DNA of 64,000 bases from Senegalimassilia anaerobia JC110 (GCF_000236865.1 NZ_HE611015.1:440212-504211), one strand, 5' to 3'; counted from the first letter of the stretch, positions 34,318-43,111 are shown. Program-made: numbers and translations. The notes: generated by a model from the letters alone, not told the origin.

Positions 34318-35634
34318 CTAGGCGCGCTCGCGGCGGGATTCGCTTTCGGCAAACTCCTGCACGTCCACGTTGATGGAGTGCTTGATGGGCTTCCAGTTGC
34401 ACTTCTTCACCAGCGCCACCAACGCGATGGGCACGTACGTGAGCATGAAGAACGGGAACGTGAACATGTAGCGGATCTTCTTGCCCGTGGTGGAGTGGAT
34501 GGAATCCCATTCCACGAAGGTGGTCAGCACGCCGAACATGAACATGAACACCATGTAGTTCATGAGGCAAAAGCAGATCGAGGACACCGAGGATGCCACC
34601 ATGACGCCCGTGGACATAAGGCCAGCCGCCGCCAGGGCGATGATGATGGCGTTGAACGTCACGCTGATGATGGTGAGCAGCATGCCCGGGGCGATGGTCA
34701 TGAGCATATCGTAGCAGGCGAAGCGGCTGCCCTTGGGGTTGGTGGCGATGCCCTTGGCCAGTCGTGCTCCATAGTGCCAGAACACCTGGTAGAAGCCCTT
34801 CGCCCAACGGAAACGCTGGTTCCAGGAATCGCGGAACGTGACAGGCTGCTCGTCGTAGAGCACGGCCGTGGGCGTGTAGCTGATGCGCTCGCCCTCCAGG
34901 ATGGAGTTGGCGGAGAACTCGATGTCCTCGGTGAGCAGGTGCCACTTCCAGCCGCCGTTGCGCTCGATGATCTTCGCGGACACGAAGAAGCCCGTGCCGG
35001 AAACGGCGCAGCTGGTGTTGAGCGTCAGGCGAGCCTGGTTGAGGAACTTCGCCTCACGCAGGAACCACACGGCGTAACCGGCGGAGATCCAGTTGCTGTC
35101 GTAGTTCTTGGAGTTACGGTAGCTGGTGGATGCAACGGCGCCGTTGTCGAAGGTCTTGTTCATCTCGCGGAAGTAGTTCACGTCGAGCACGTTGTCGGCG
35201 TCGAAGACGAAATACGCCTCATAGCCGCGATCGGCATATTGGCTGCGGATGACGTTGAAGCCGTAATCGAGCGCGTAACCCTTACCCACCTGCTCGGTAT
35301 TGAAACGCGGGAACACGATGGCGCCGGCCTCGCGAGCGACCTCGGCAGTGTTATCGGTGCAGTTGTCGGCGATGACGAACACGTCGATAAGCTCGCTCGG
35401 GTAGTTCTGCACCTTGATCGAGTGGATGAGCTGGCCGATGACCGCGCTTTCGTTGCGCGCGCTGATGACGGCGGCGAACTTGTGGTTCTTCTTCGCTACA
35501 AGCTGCTTGGGCTTGCGGGTGAGCACCACGAACACGTAGTAAAGCTGATACGTATAGCAGATGGTGAACGCCAAGAAGACGCAGAAGTTGAATATGTCCA
35601 CGAACGAGATATGCGAGAAGAACTGATCTAGCAC
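34318..35634 (-). CDS. Processive GT2 glycosyltransferase (hyaluronan/PgaC-like)
   Basis: This 438-residue membrane enzyme has an N-terminal membrane helix region and a GT-A domain: FAAVISARNESAVIGQLI, the metal motif FDADN and the acceptor/processivity motif QRFRW in NQRFRWAKG. Three to four C-terminal helices follow. Family members polymerise N-acetylglucosamine or related sugars and export the chain. The GTG at 35634 has AAGGAG 5 bases upstream; the ATG 8 codons earlier has no site. It stands alone, with no deacetylase or export genes beside it, so the product is unknown. Confidence 0.88.
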   Translation of the reverse strand: MLDQFFSHISFVDIFNFCVFLAFTICYTYQLYYVFVVLTRKPKQLVAKKNHKFAAVISARNESAVIGQLIHSIKVQNYPSELIDVFVIADNCTDNTAEVAREAGAIVFPRFNTEQVGKGYALDYGFNVIRSQYADRGYEAYFVFDADNVLDVNYFREMNKTFDNGAVASTSYRNSKNYDSNWISAGYAVWFLREAKFLNQARLTLNTSCAVSGTGFFVSAKIIERNGGWKWHLLTEDIEFSANSILEGERISYTPTAVLYDEQPVTFRDSWNQRFRWAKGFYQVFWHYGARLAKGIATNPKGSRFACYDMLMTIAPGMLLTIISVTFNAIIIALAAAGLMSTGVMVASSVSSICFCLMNYMVFMFMFGVLTTFVEWDSIHSTTGKKIRYMFTFPFFMLTYVPIALVALVKKCNWKPIKHSINVDVQEFAESESRRERA

Positions 35635-35786
35635 CTTTGCTCCTTTTACGGGCCGCACTCGCTTCGCGGCCGACCTTAGACGCCGCCTTCGGCGCCCCCA
35701 GATGCCCGTGCGGCATCAGGCAACGTCCCGCGCGCATGTGCTGTAGTTGTAGGTTCGTTGTAAGCGGAACGTTTCAAACCTAAAGA

Positions 35787-35815
35787 AGTATAGCGGCATG
35801 CGGCTCGTTTGTCGC
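35787..35815 (-). promoter_or_regulatory. Candidate promoter of the glycosyltransferase gene
   Basis: TATACT (35792-35787) and GCGACA (35815-35810) are spaced 17 bases apart on the minus strand, ~155 bases before the GTG. The rest of the 35635-36065 interval holds no gene that I can support. Confidence 0.45.
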
Positions 35816-36065
35816 GCGAACAGCGGCGTTTACACCGATATACGACCGCTAACAGGCCGAATCGCCCCATTTGCACACAGGGTCCGCACACGCCCTTCAT
35901 AAAATCAAGCTGCTAAGCCTATGCCGCCGCCTTGCTTCGACCAAAGCGGCTTCCATGGTCCGCAGGCAAGGAGCCGCCGCGCTCGATGCGCATCACGGTC
36001 CACGCCCCAACCGGGAATCCCCTATTCCGACTTGCGGATACGCGCAGCATGTTGCGCGTCGAGCT

Positions 36066-36533
36066 TCAGGTAAAGCACGTGGAACGCCGCCCCTCGGCCA
36101 CCACTTTCGGCATGCTGGCGAAGTCGTTGTCGACGAGCACCAGCTGCGCCACGTTGCGCGCGGCATCCGAGCCTGCCGCCATGGCCACACTGCAATCGGC
36201 GGCATTAAGCGCCAGCGTATCGTTAACGCCGTCGCCTGTCATGGCAACGGTATGACCTGCCTTCTGCAGCGCTATAACGAACTGCTTCTTTTGCTCAGGT
36301 TTCACGCGGCCGAACACGCTGTCGCACGTTAACGCTCGCTCCACCTCGGATTCGGTTTTCAGCGTGGTGGCATCGACGTAGCGATCGGCGCCTTCCACCC
36401 CCACCTTTTCAGCGATGCCGGAAACGGTGCGTGGATCATCGCCGCTGATGACAAGCACGCGCACGCCCTGGTCTTTGAAATAGGCGATGGTTTCCGCCGA
36501 CGACCCCGTGAACAGCACGATAAGGGCCAGATC
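36066..36533 (-). pseudogene. P-type ATPase fragment (P/A-domain hinge region)
   Basis: About 150 codons of a cation-transporting P-type ATPase are recognisable: AETIAYFKDQGVRVLVISGDD, FGRVKPEQKKQFV and the hinge motif MTGDGVNDTLAL. The DKTGT phosphorylation site, actuator domain and all membrane helices are absent. The reading frame ends at EGRRSTCFT, just where the M5 helix should begin. It has no start of its own and lies downstream of the tRNA-Thr terminator. This is the leftover of a deletion or of a decayed transfer event. Confidence 0.85.
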
Positions 36534-36585
36534 CCCCCCAACCAGCGCCGCGTCATCGCGGATTAACACTCGAACAACGTGTAGC

Positions 36586-36616
36586 AAAAAGGCCACCGCA
36601 GGAAAGCGATGGCCTT
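36586..36616 (-). terminator. Rho-independent terminator of tRNA-Thr
   Basis: An 11-bp stem (aaggccaccgc / gcgatggcctt, one G-U) with a 6-base loop is followed by UUUUU on the minus strand. Confidence 0.88.
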
Positions 36617-36626
36617 GACGTAACGA

Positions 36627-36701
36627 TGGAGCCGGCAACAGGACTCGAACCTGCAACAGGCAGTTTACAAAACTGCTACGCTACCATTGCGTCATGCCGG
36701 C
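36627..36701 (-). tRNA. tRNA-Thr (anticodon UGU)
   Basis: This is a 75-base tRNA with encoded CCA on the minus strand. The acceptor is GCCGGCA/TGCCGGC, the anticodon stem GCAGT/ACTGC has loop TTTGTAA, and the T loop is TTCGAGT. Confidence 0.95.
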
Positions 36702-36723
36702 ACACAAAAATGCGTGTCGGGCC

Positions 36724-36752
36724 ATTGTACGACAACAACCCGGATTCTCAAA
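36724..36752 (-). promoter_or_regulatory. Promoter of tRNA-Thr
   Basis: TTGAGA (-35, 36752-36747) and TACAAT (-10, 36729-36724) are separated by exactly 17 bases, with the start of transcription ~15 bases before the tRNA. Confidence 0.8.
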
Positions 36753-37045
36753 GCCTATCCCATAAAAGGTACAACCACCAACGCCAAGATATAGCTGGAC
36801 ACGTTACGCGCCCGCATGTGAGGAGAAGAAGATGGAAGAACCTCCCTTCCATAAGTTCTTGCACATTTCGCAGAACCACCGTCCCGTGTCTATCATTGCT
36901 CATGCGAGAAAAGCACAGATGGTCTTAAATTCGCATCGCAACCGAACTGTTAACCGCTCTTGTCAAACTATCGCTGGTATCTGGTTATACTGGTTCGCGG
37001 CAAGAACCCGCCATCCTGCGAACGCGATATCCCTTTTGGAGTTTC
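36753..37045. promoter_or_regulatory. Upstream region of the CmpB-like gene
   Basis: A TATACT hexamer at 36986-36991 with TTGTCA at 36960-36965 (20-base spacing) is a weak promoter candidate for the membrane protein gene. A 73-codon frame at 36832-37053 with a good ribosome-binding site overlaps the start of that gene by 8 bases, but its translation is not protein-like. Confidence 0.35.
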
Positions 37046-38287
37046 ATGACTAACGACGAACAAAAAACTTCCCCTAACGCGACACCCTCTCCCATGGTGA
37101 AAAAGCGCTACCGAGCCGACCGAGACGCCATCGATCGCAAACGCCTCCCCTTGGCGGTGAAGGTGTTCGGCGTGCTGTGCCTTGCTGCAGGCGGAGCCAC
37201 CGCGGTGCTTTTGACGATCACCATCGTAACCATGGTGCTGGCATTCACGTCCGGCAGCCTTGATGTCGAAGCCTCCACCGCAACCGTGGTCATCTTTGTG
37301 GTGGAAACGATGCTGTACACGGCGCTAGCAACCATGTTCGCTATCTTCGGCATCCGCTTGCTGCGGAACAAACGCAAGCATGCCGCCCATGGCACCGAGG
37401 CCATGATATTCATTTTGGCCGCCATCATCATCTGCTCCATCATGCTCAACGGCCTGGGAGCCAACGTCATCCCCCATGCCGTGGTGGCGGTGTTCTTGAT
37501 CGTCATGCAGTCCTACCTCGACCCCGCGCTCGCCGGCGAGCGTGAGCTGCGCCGCAAGCTGCGCGACATGGAGACCAGGGAGCAAGCAGAGGACGGCACG
37601 CTCGGCCTTGATCCCACCGGACGCGGTTACATCACCCTGAACTTCTTCAACCTGTTCTGGATATTCGTGGTGTGCAGCGTGCTCGGTCTTGTTATCGAAA
37701 CCGTGTATCACGTGCTGGTAGTGGACCCTGGCGTTTACGAGGACCGTGCCGGATTGCTGTTCGGGCCCTTTAGTCCCATCTACGGCGTGGGCGCGATGCT
37801 GATGACTATGGCGCTCAACCGCTTCCACAAAGCGCCTTTTCCCGTGATCTTCCTGGTGAGCGCCGTGATCGGCGGGGCGTTTGAATATGCGGTCAGCTGG
37901 TTCATGCAATTCGCCTTCGGCATCGTTGCCTGGGACTACACCGGAACGTTCCTTTCCATCGACGGCCGCACCAACGGCATGTTCATGGCCATGTGGGGCG
38001 TGTTGGGATTGTTCTGGGTGAAGCTATGCCTTCCCTGGATGCTGCGACTGGTCAACCGCATCCCTTGGAACTGGCGGTATACGCTGACCACCGTATGCGC
38101 CGCATTGATGATTGTGGACTGCGGCATGACCTTGATGTCGCTTGACCGCTGGTATCAGCGCGAGGCCGGCGTCGCTCCCGATAACGCCATCTCCCGCTTC
38201 ATTGACGATCACTTCGACAATCAGTATATGGAGGAGCGTTTCCAGAGCATGTCGATCGACCCGGACAACGCGGCACGTACACTGTAG
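37046..38287 (+). CDS. CmpB-like putative ABC transporter permease (PF06541 type)
   Basis: This 413-residue integral membrane protein has four helices in an N-terminal half (about residues 38-155), a cytoplasmic charged loop (RELRRKLRDMETREQAEDG), and a C-terminal half with the CmpB signatures GLLFGPFSPIYGVGAM, GGAFEYAVSWFMQ and GRTNGMFMAMWGVLGLFW. The family name is historical; no ATPase is encoded nearby, and biochemical function is unproven. The start is preceded by TTTTGGAGTTTC. Confidence 0.8.
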   Translation: MTNDEQKTSPNATPSPMVKKRYRADRDAIDRKRLPLAVKVFGVLCLAAGGATAVLLTITIVTMVLAFTSGSLDVEASTATVVIFVVETMLYTALATMFAIFGIRLLRNKRKHAAHGTEAMIFILAAIIICSIMLNGLGANVIPHAVVAVFLIVMQSYLDPALAGERELRRKLRDMETREQAEDGTLGLDPTGRGYITLNFFNLFWIFVVCSVLGLVIETVYHVLVVDPGVYEDRAGLLFGPFSPIYGVGAMLMTMALNRFHKAPFPVIFLVSAVIGGAFEYAVSWFMQFAFGIVAWDYTGTFLSIDGRTNGMFMAMWGVLGLFWVKLCLPWMLRLVNRIPWNWRYTLTTVCAALMIVDCGMTLMSLDRWYQREAGVAPDNAISRFIDDHFDNQYMEERFQSMSIDPDNAARTL

Positions 38288-38297
38288 CGAGAGTCTT

Positions 38298-38322
38298 GCC
38301 GCCGATGACCGGCATCGGCGGC
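38298..38322. terminator. Hairpin between convergent genes
   Basis: A 10-bp perfect stem (gccgccgatg / catcggcggc) with a 5-base loop lies 10 bases past the CmpB-like stop. U-tracts are poor. Confidence 0.55.
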
Positions 38323-38423
38323 ATCTCGAAAGCAACGCCCCTCCGACCGAGCGCCTTTCCCGCGCGCCTACCCAGAGGCGTTACGACAGCAGAAGGTCAA
38401 TCGTTCACGTGTGCGATCGCGGT

Positions 38424-39275
38424 TTACAGCCGTCTTCCCGAAGGTATTGCAACAGCAGGCAATGCGCTTTTCGCATTTCCATCCGCCACCTCATCATGCA
38501 GCTCCGCGATATTTCGCCACAGCCGTTTCGGTATGAACTGCCTTCGAAGCTCCGGGTGGTAACGAGCTGAGATGGTCATAGCATCGTAAAAACCTTTCCA
38601 CGCCGCCTGCATTGCGGCCTCTTCATCGGAATGCTGCGGCAGATGCACCTCATCGGTTTGCGCAATATACCAATTTGCACCATCGTAGATGCCCGCAACC
38701 TGATGCACCTCGTCGTATATGACGAACCGCTCGGTGTTGAACCGACCCGCAAACCAGCCCATGAGCAACGGCACCACATTGGCCTTGGGGTTGCATTTTG
38801 CGAACCATATGCCGTTTTCAAAGTGCTCGAAACGCAGGAACTGCAGCATGAGGTGCCGCTCATTCATCACCGAACGGTTAAGTCGGGCAACGGGACCGGC
38901 GATAGGGTGAGCCATATTGCGAATCAAACCGGCATTCGCAGCGGCAGGCCGCGCCATGACATGCCGAACGAACCGGTATACCGCAACACCAGCCGAAGGA
39001 TCATCTGACAGCGATGCGTGCAACACCGCATCCCAAGCATCCCGCCCTGCCTTTCGCACGATTACCGCCTTAACGCGCGATGCCAGCGCCGCATCGGTTT
39101 CGATATATCGCACGCTTTGCCCCAACCGAGGCTGCAACCCTGCTTTGCTCGAAAAGTCCTCGGGCTGCTCATGAAGCGCATACGCCTGAAAAATAGCCGA
39201 AAGCAGCCCCTCTGTGGTGCCGTCATGCACATACGCGACATTGCCGAGCGGCTCCAGCATGGCATCCGCGCTCAT
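38424..39275 (-). CDS. TIGR03915 family (DUF4130) putative DNA-repair protein
   Basis: This 283-residue protein opens with the DUF4130 pattern (VAYVHDGTTEGLLSAIFQAY) and includes RFEHFENGIWFAKCNPKANVVPLL, RFVIYDEVHQ and FYDAMTISARYHPELRRQFIPKRLW. It is always found with the TIGR03916 radical-SAM protein and has been proposed to act in DNA modification or repair; its chemistry is not established. Its ATG overlaps the radical-SAM stop by 4 bases (ATGA), so the two are coupled. A LexA-like operator precedes the pair. Confidence 0.9.
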   Translation of the reverse strand: MSADAMLEPLGNVAYVHDGTTEGLLSAIFQAYALHEQPEDFSSKAGLQPRLGQSVRYIETDAALASRVKAVIVRKAGRDAWDAVLHASLSDDPSAGVAVYRFVRHVMARPAAANAGLIRNMAHPIAGPVARLNRSVMNERHLMLQFLRFEHFENGIWFAKCNPKANVVPLLMGWFAGRFNTERFVIYDEVHQVAGIYDGANWYIAQTDEVHLPQHSDEEAAMQAAWKGFYDAMTISARYHPELRRQFIPKRLWRNIAELHDEVADGNAKSALPAVAIPSGRRL

Positions 39276-40750
39276 GCGGGCACCTTCTGCCGGCCCTGCA
39301 ACGCGTGCTGCCAGCCGAAGACCCCGTCGGCTACCGCAGCGACTTCGGCAGCCGCCGGCCCCTGCAGCTGCCGCGCCCCGATCGCGCCACCTGCCGGCAT
39401 GGTGGCCTTATCCCCCGCGCCTATGGCAGCGCGCCCGACCTCGGACCCAAACAAGCTGAGCTGACCGGGCAGCACCTTGCCGGAGCGAGCGCCATGACGG
39501 CCGCCTTCGATGGGGCTTGCCAACTGCGCCCGCAAAGCATCGGGGCAAAACTCCACCCCGTTTCCTTGATACTTCCCGTTGCAGGTGATGAAATAGCGTG
39601 CTCGTTTGAACGCGATCCCCAGCTTTCGAAGCTCCCCTTCCCGCAAACAGGTTGTGCGTCGTGCTCGCAAGATCAAACGGGCCCCACGTGGCCCTATCCC
39701 CGGCACACGCAGCAACACTTCCAACGGCGCCGTGTTCACCTCCACCGGAAACAAATCCAGATGGTTTACCGCCCATGCAGCTTTCGGATCCACATCCATC
39801 TCCAGGTTCGGGGCACTGGCGCTGATGATTTCCGATACATCGAATTTGTAATAGCGCAGCAGCCAATCGGCCTGATACAGCCTGTGCTCACGGTTCAGCT
39901 GCACCCCAACGTTCTGCGGCAGGCGCTCATCGGAGCTTACCGGCAGATAGGCACTGAAGAACACACGCTTGAGCTGCAGGGTTTTATAGAGCGCCTGCGA
40001 CAGGTTGAGAATCTGGAAATCGGTTTCAGGCGTGGCTCCTATGATCATCTGCGTGGACTGCCCTGCCGGCGCGAACGCACGCCCCCGCTCCTTCGGACGG
40101 GTGGAAGGCAGATACGTTGCGCTTCGACGCGATATCCCGCGAGACTCGCGGTCCTGCGCCATGTTGTCTCGGATTTGACGCATAGGGGCTATGATTCGCT
40201 GCTTTGTTTTCTGTGGACATAGCAAGCTCAAGCTTGTCTGACTGGGCAGCTCGAGGTTCACGCTCATGCGATCTGCAAGATGGCCAAGCCTATCGATGAG
40301 CTCCGGCGAGGTACCCGGCACTGCCTTCGCGTGGATATACCCGCGAAACCGGTGATGGTCGCGTAGCAGCTGAAGCGTGCGGATCATAAGCTCGGTGGTG
40401 TGGTCGGGCGACCCGATGACGCCCGAACTGAGGAACAGCCCTTCGATATAGTTACGGCGGTAAAACGCCATGGTGAGATCGGCCAGTTCTTCGGGCGTGA
40501 ACGCTGCACGGGGTACCTCGTTGCTGCAACGGTTAACGCAATACGCGCAGTCGTATACGCATACGTTGGTCATGAGAACCTTGAGCAACGAAATGCACCG
40601 CCCATCGGGCGTGAAGCTGTGGCAGCATCCGGCGCCGAGCGCGTTGCCGACATAGCCGGCCTTCGAACCGCGCTGCAACCCCGACGACGTGCAGGCGACA
40701 TCGTACTTCGCCGCATCGGCGAGGATCTCCAGCTTCTCCTGCACATCCAT
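39272..40750 (-). CDS. TIGR03916 family putative DNA modification/repair radical SAM protein
   Basis: This 492-residue protein has a CxxxCxxC cluster motif at C64, C68 and C71 (VCVYDCAYC), with further cysteines before it (GAGCCHSF). The C-terminal third contains a helix-hairpin-helix DNA-binding motif (VPGIGPRGARLIL). The combination of SAM radical chemistry with a DNA-binding HhH is the hallmark of this family. The start MDVQEKLEILADAAKYDVACTS is the family start; the open frame to 40822 would cover the promoter. Co-transcribed with the DUF4130 partner. Confidence 0.92.
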   Translation of the reverse strand: MDVQEKLEILADAAKYDVACTSSGLQRGSKAGYVGNALGAGCCHSFTPDGRCISLLKVLMTNVCVYDCAYCVNRCSNEVPRAAFTPEELADLTMAFYRRNYIEGLFLSSGVIGSPDHTTELMIRTLQLLRDHHRFRGYIHAKAVPGTSPELIDRLGHLADRMSVNLELPSQTSLSLLCPQKTKQRIIAPMRQIRDNMAQDRESRGISRRSATYLPSTRPKERGRAFAPAGQSTQMIIGATPETDFQILNLSQALYKTLQLKRVFFSAYLPVSSDERLPQNVGVQLNREHRLYQADWLLRYYKFDVSEIISASAPNLEMDVDPKAAWAVNHLDLFPVEVNTAPLEVLLRVPGIGPRGARLILRARRTTCLREGELRKLGIAFKRARYFITCNGKYQGNGVEFCPDALRAQLASPIEGGRHGARSGKVLPGQLSLFGSEVGRAAIGAGDKATMPAGGAIGARQLQGPAAAEVAAVADGVFGWQHALQGRQKVPA

Positions 40751-40793
40751 GGCTAGTCCTTTCCACAAACATCCGTACGTGTAGTAGACACAT

Positions 40794-40822
40794 ACTATAC
40801 TCGTACGCTTGTTCGTGGTCAA
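40794..40822 (-). promoter_or_regulatory. Promoter with LexA-like SOS operator for the repair pair
   Basis: On the minus strand, TTGACC (-35) and TATAGT (-10) are spaced 17 bases apart. Inside the spacer, 40815-40802 reads CGAACAAGCGTACG, which matches the Gram-positive/actinobacterial LexA consensus CGAACRNRYGTTYG at all but one position. Binding there would block RNA polymerase. It implies DNA-damage induction of the radical-SAM/DUF4130 pair. Confidence 0.7.
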
Positions 40823-40838
40823 GAACGTTTGTGCGATA

Positions 40839-41798
40839 TTACCGCGGCACCCCGGTCAAATCGAATGCGGGAATGAAGCTGTCCTTCGCCGCACCCCCTT
40901 GCTGCCAGAAATAATCCTCGATGCCTAACGAATCGGCATAGTCCAGCAACTCCTCGTATTCGCCATCAGATACGCGTCCGCCCAGCTCAGGGCAGCGCTG
41001 AAGCTGGTGTTGCACCCACGCATCCCCAGCTTGCGCCGCATCGGCGAGCACCGGCGTGTACTGGTTCATCAGCGACAGCAGCACATCGTTTCCGAAACGC
41101 TCCCATATCGTGCGCACCACGCGCTTAGAATCCTCCAAGGCGCCGGGCAGCATCAGGTGGCGCACCACCACCCCGCGCGTAAGGCGCGGCTGCCCGTCCA
41201 CCTCGTCGCCTTCGGGAGCACCCACGCAACGCACCATCTCCTCAAGCGCCGCCATGGCCACCTCGGGATAATCGGGTGCCGCGGAGTAACGGCGGGCAAG
41301 GCTGCTCGAGCAATACTTGAAATCGGTCAGGTACACGTCCACCGTGCCGACGTTGTCCCGCACGGCCTGCACCGTCTCGTACCCCGAGGTGTTCCACACC
41401 ACGGGCAGCGCCAAACCACGCTCACGGGCACGGGCTACGGCAGCACGGATATGGGGCGAATAGTGCGTCGGCGTGACGAAATTGACGTTCAACGCCCCCT
41501 GGTGCTGCAGGTCAAGGCACATATCCGCCACGTCATCCACCGTAACGGGCACGCCAGCGCGCCCATCGGCGATCACCTGGTTCTGGCAGTACACGCATCG
41601 CAGCGGGCAGTTCGAGAAGAACACGGTGCCGCTGCCGCGAGAGCCGCTGATAGACGGCTCCTCCCACATGTGCAATGCCGCGCGGGCAACCACCAGCTCC
41701 CCTTGGGCCCCGCACACGCCGCGCTCGCCGGCAGCGCGGTCGACGCCGCACGCCCGCGGGCACAGCTGGCAGCAAGCCAACGATTCTTCGAACTCCAT
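40839..41798 (-). CDS. PflX-like radical SAM protein (COG1313)
   Basis: This 319-residue protein has N-terminal cysteines (LACCQLCPRACGVDR...GVCGAQG), as in pyruvate-formate-lyase-activase relatives, then the SAM-cluster motif C64, C68 and C71 (NCPLRCVYCQN). NVNFVTPTHYSPHI and WNTSGYE are typical of COG1313. It is expected to be a glycyl-radical-activase-like enzyme, but no glycyl radical enzyme is in the window. It is a single gene. Confidence 0.87.
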   Translation of the reverse strand: MEFEESLACCQLCPRACGVDRAAGERGVCGAQGELVVARAALHMWEEPSISGSRGSGTVFFSNCPLRCVYCQNQVIADGRAGVPVTVDDVADMCLDLQHQGALNVNFVTPTHYSPHIRAAVARARERGLALPVVWNTSGYETVQAVRDNVGTVDVYLTDFKYCSSSLARRYSAAPDYPEVAMAALEEMVRCVGAPEGDEVDGQPRLTRGVVVRHLMLPGALEDSKRVVRTIWERFGNDVLLSLMNQYTPVLADAAQAGDAWVQHQLQRCPELGGRVSDGEYEELLDYADSLGIEDYFWQQGGAAKDSFIPAFDLTGVPR

Positions 41799-42004
41799 AG
41801 CAGACCCTTCCCCGCTTCTCTACGCGATTGCGCGTCGAAAACCGCCCGCACGCGCCACTGCCTGCTGCGACGTAGCGCTCGCCCCGCCAATCGACGGCCC
41901 AGCCGCCCAGCCGACGAAACGGACCCGCATCGCGCAACCCGGCTCTGCGGCGCACGGCTGCGGCATCGCTCAGATCAAGCAAATGCGCAATCGTCCACAC
42001 CATC
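41799..42004. other. Intergenic region upstream of the PflX-like gene
   Basis: About 200 GC-rich bases should carry the PflX-like promoter. I see no clear boxes and no gene. A short motif, gcgcaacccggc, occurs here (41930s) and again in the neighbouring structured terminator (42020s). Confidence 0.4.
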
Positions 42005-42100
42005 AAAAAGGGCCCGCAATGCGCAACCCGGCACGCAACGGGCAGCATGCGTCGGCAATTGCGCCCTTCCAAGCAGCCGGGCCACCGCCTTGCGGGCCCT
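42005..42100 (-). terminator. Large structured terminator after the oxidoreductase gene
   Basis: A basal stem gggcccgcaa / ttgcgggccc encloses ~70 bases that contain further complementary blocks (CCCGGC/GCCGGG, GGGC/GCCC). It ends in UUUUU on the minus strand. The element is far larger than an ordinary terminator and could yield a stable 3'-derived RNA. Confidence 0.6.
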
Positions 42101-42136
42101 CATGCGTCATTCGATCGCCCTTTACGGGCAAGACGC

Positions 42137-43108
42137 CTAATTAAAACCGGGATAGGCGCCCGTCATGCCGTCGTCGTCCATGATGCCGGCATCGCCGAAA
42201 TCGTCGTCCCAGTCGGCTTCATCGTCATGGTCGTGATCATGATCGCCGTACGTCTGCTCGGCGCGGGTCCAGTCCAGACCCTCCTTCGCGCATGCATCCT
42301 CCTCGCGGTAGACCAGCGACAACGCCGAGGGAGCCTTGTCTGAACCGCCGATGATGGCCAGAAGCTCCAGCAGACGCTGGACGGCCTCTGCCTGCGGCAG
42401 GATAAGGTCGGCATCGTCGGCGGTGGTCAGGGCCGCGGTCAGCTCGCCCATGAGCATCTCCACCGTGTAGGTGCCGTCGAAACGGCCATCGGTGACGGCG
42501 GCCAACAGCGCATCGCCGGCCGGCGTGATCGCGCCGGCGCGCATGCCGGCGATCTCGCCCATGTCGGAGGACGTGCGCACCGCGTGGTACAGCGCATCGG
42601 CCTCCACGGCGGCGACCAGCTGCGCCGTCGCCTGCAGGCTGTATGCGGCGCGGGCAAGCTGGGCCGAGCCCGGGCCGCCAGCGTCAGTCACGTGGGCGAC
42701 CAGCAGGTCGAGCACCTCGCGCGCCGCCTCGACGCAGTCCTCTTCGCCACCCACGAAGCAGCCCAGATTCTCTCGCACCGCGAACGCATCGGGCACGGCT
42801 ACGTCGGTGACCACGAGCGGCGCCTCGACGGCGACCAGGTCGGCAACGCAGGCCATGGCGTTGAGCTCGCGTGCGAAGGTGGGCGTGGTGCACGAAAGGT
42901 CGATGAGCAGCGTGCCCTTGCGCGCGCCCTGGACGATGCCGTTATCGCCGAAGTACGCGTCCTCGAGCGCGGTTTGCGTGGTGAAGTAGGTGAGGACGGC
43001 GTCGGCGGCGCCCGCATCGCCTACGCGCTGCCAGCCCGCGCCGCACAGGCGATCGACCACCATATTCCCTACCGTATCGTTTCCAGCGAACACGAAAGCC
43101 TTCGTCAT
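42137..43108 (-). CDS. NAD(P)-binding 6-phosphogluconate/3-hydroxyisobutyrate dehydrogenase-like protein with Asp/His tail
   Basis: This 323-residue protein has an N-terminal Rossmann fold, but the glycine motif is modified (VFAGNDTVGNMVVDRL instead of GxGxxG). LLIDLSCTTPTFARELN corresponds to the substrate loop DxST. The helical C-domain has a GSAQLARAAYSLQA segment in place of the GxGxxxK catalytic Lys region, so catalytic competence is doubtful. The last ~40 residues are extremely acidic with alternating His (DHDHDHDDEADWDDDFGD). It shares a 3-base gap with the DegV gene upstream, so the two are co-transcribed. Confidence 0.75.
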   Translation of the reverse strand: MTKAFVFAGNDTVGNMVVDRLCGAGWQRVGDAGAADAVLTYFTTQTALEDAYFGDNGIVQGARKGTLLIDLSCTTPTFARELNAMACVADLVAVEAPLVVTDVAVPDAFAVRENLGCFVGGEEDCVEAAREVLDLLVAHVTDAGGPGSAQLARAAYSLQATAQLVAAVEADALYHAVRTSSDMGEIAGMRAGAITPAGDALLAAVTDGRFDGTYTVEMLMGELTAALTTADDADLILPQAEAVQRLLELLAIIGGSDKAPSALSLVYREEDACAKEGLDWTRAEQTYGDHDHDHDDEADWDDDFGDAGIMDDDGMTGAYPGFN

Positions 43109-43111
43109 GGC

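Noticed and set aside
36832-37053. 73-codon frame with a good ribosome-binding site overlapping the CmpB-like start by 8 bases
   Set aside because: The translation has no hydrophobic or domain pattern and contains the likely promoter of the next gene; kept only as a possibility.
41799-42136. Possible riboswitch or repeat array upstream of the PflX-like gene, from repeated gcgcaacccggc
   Set aside because: Only two copies, with the second inside the terminator; no aptamer pattern recognised.
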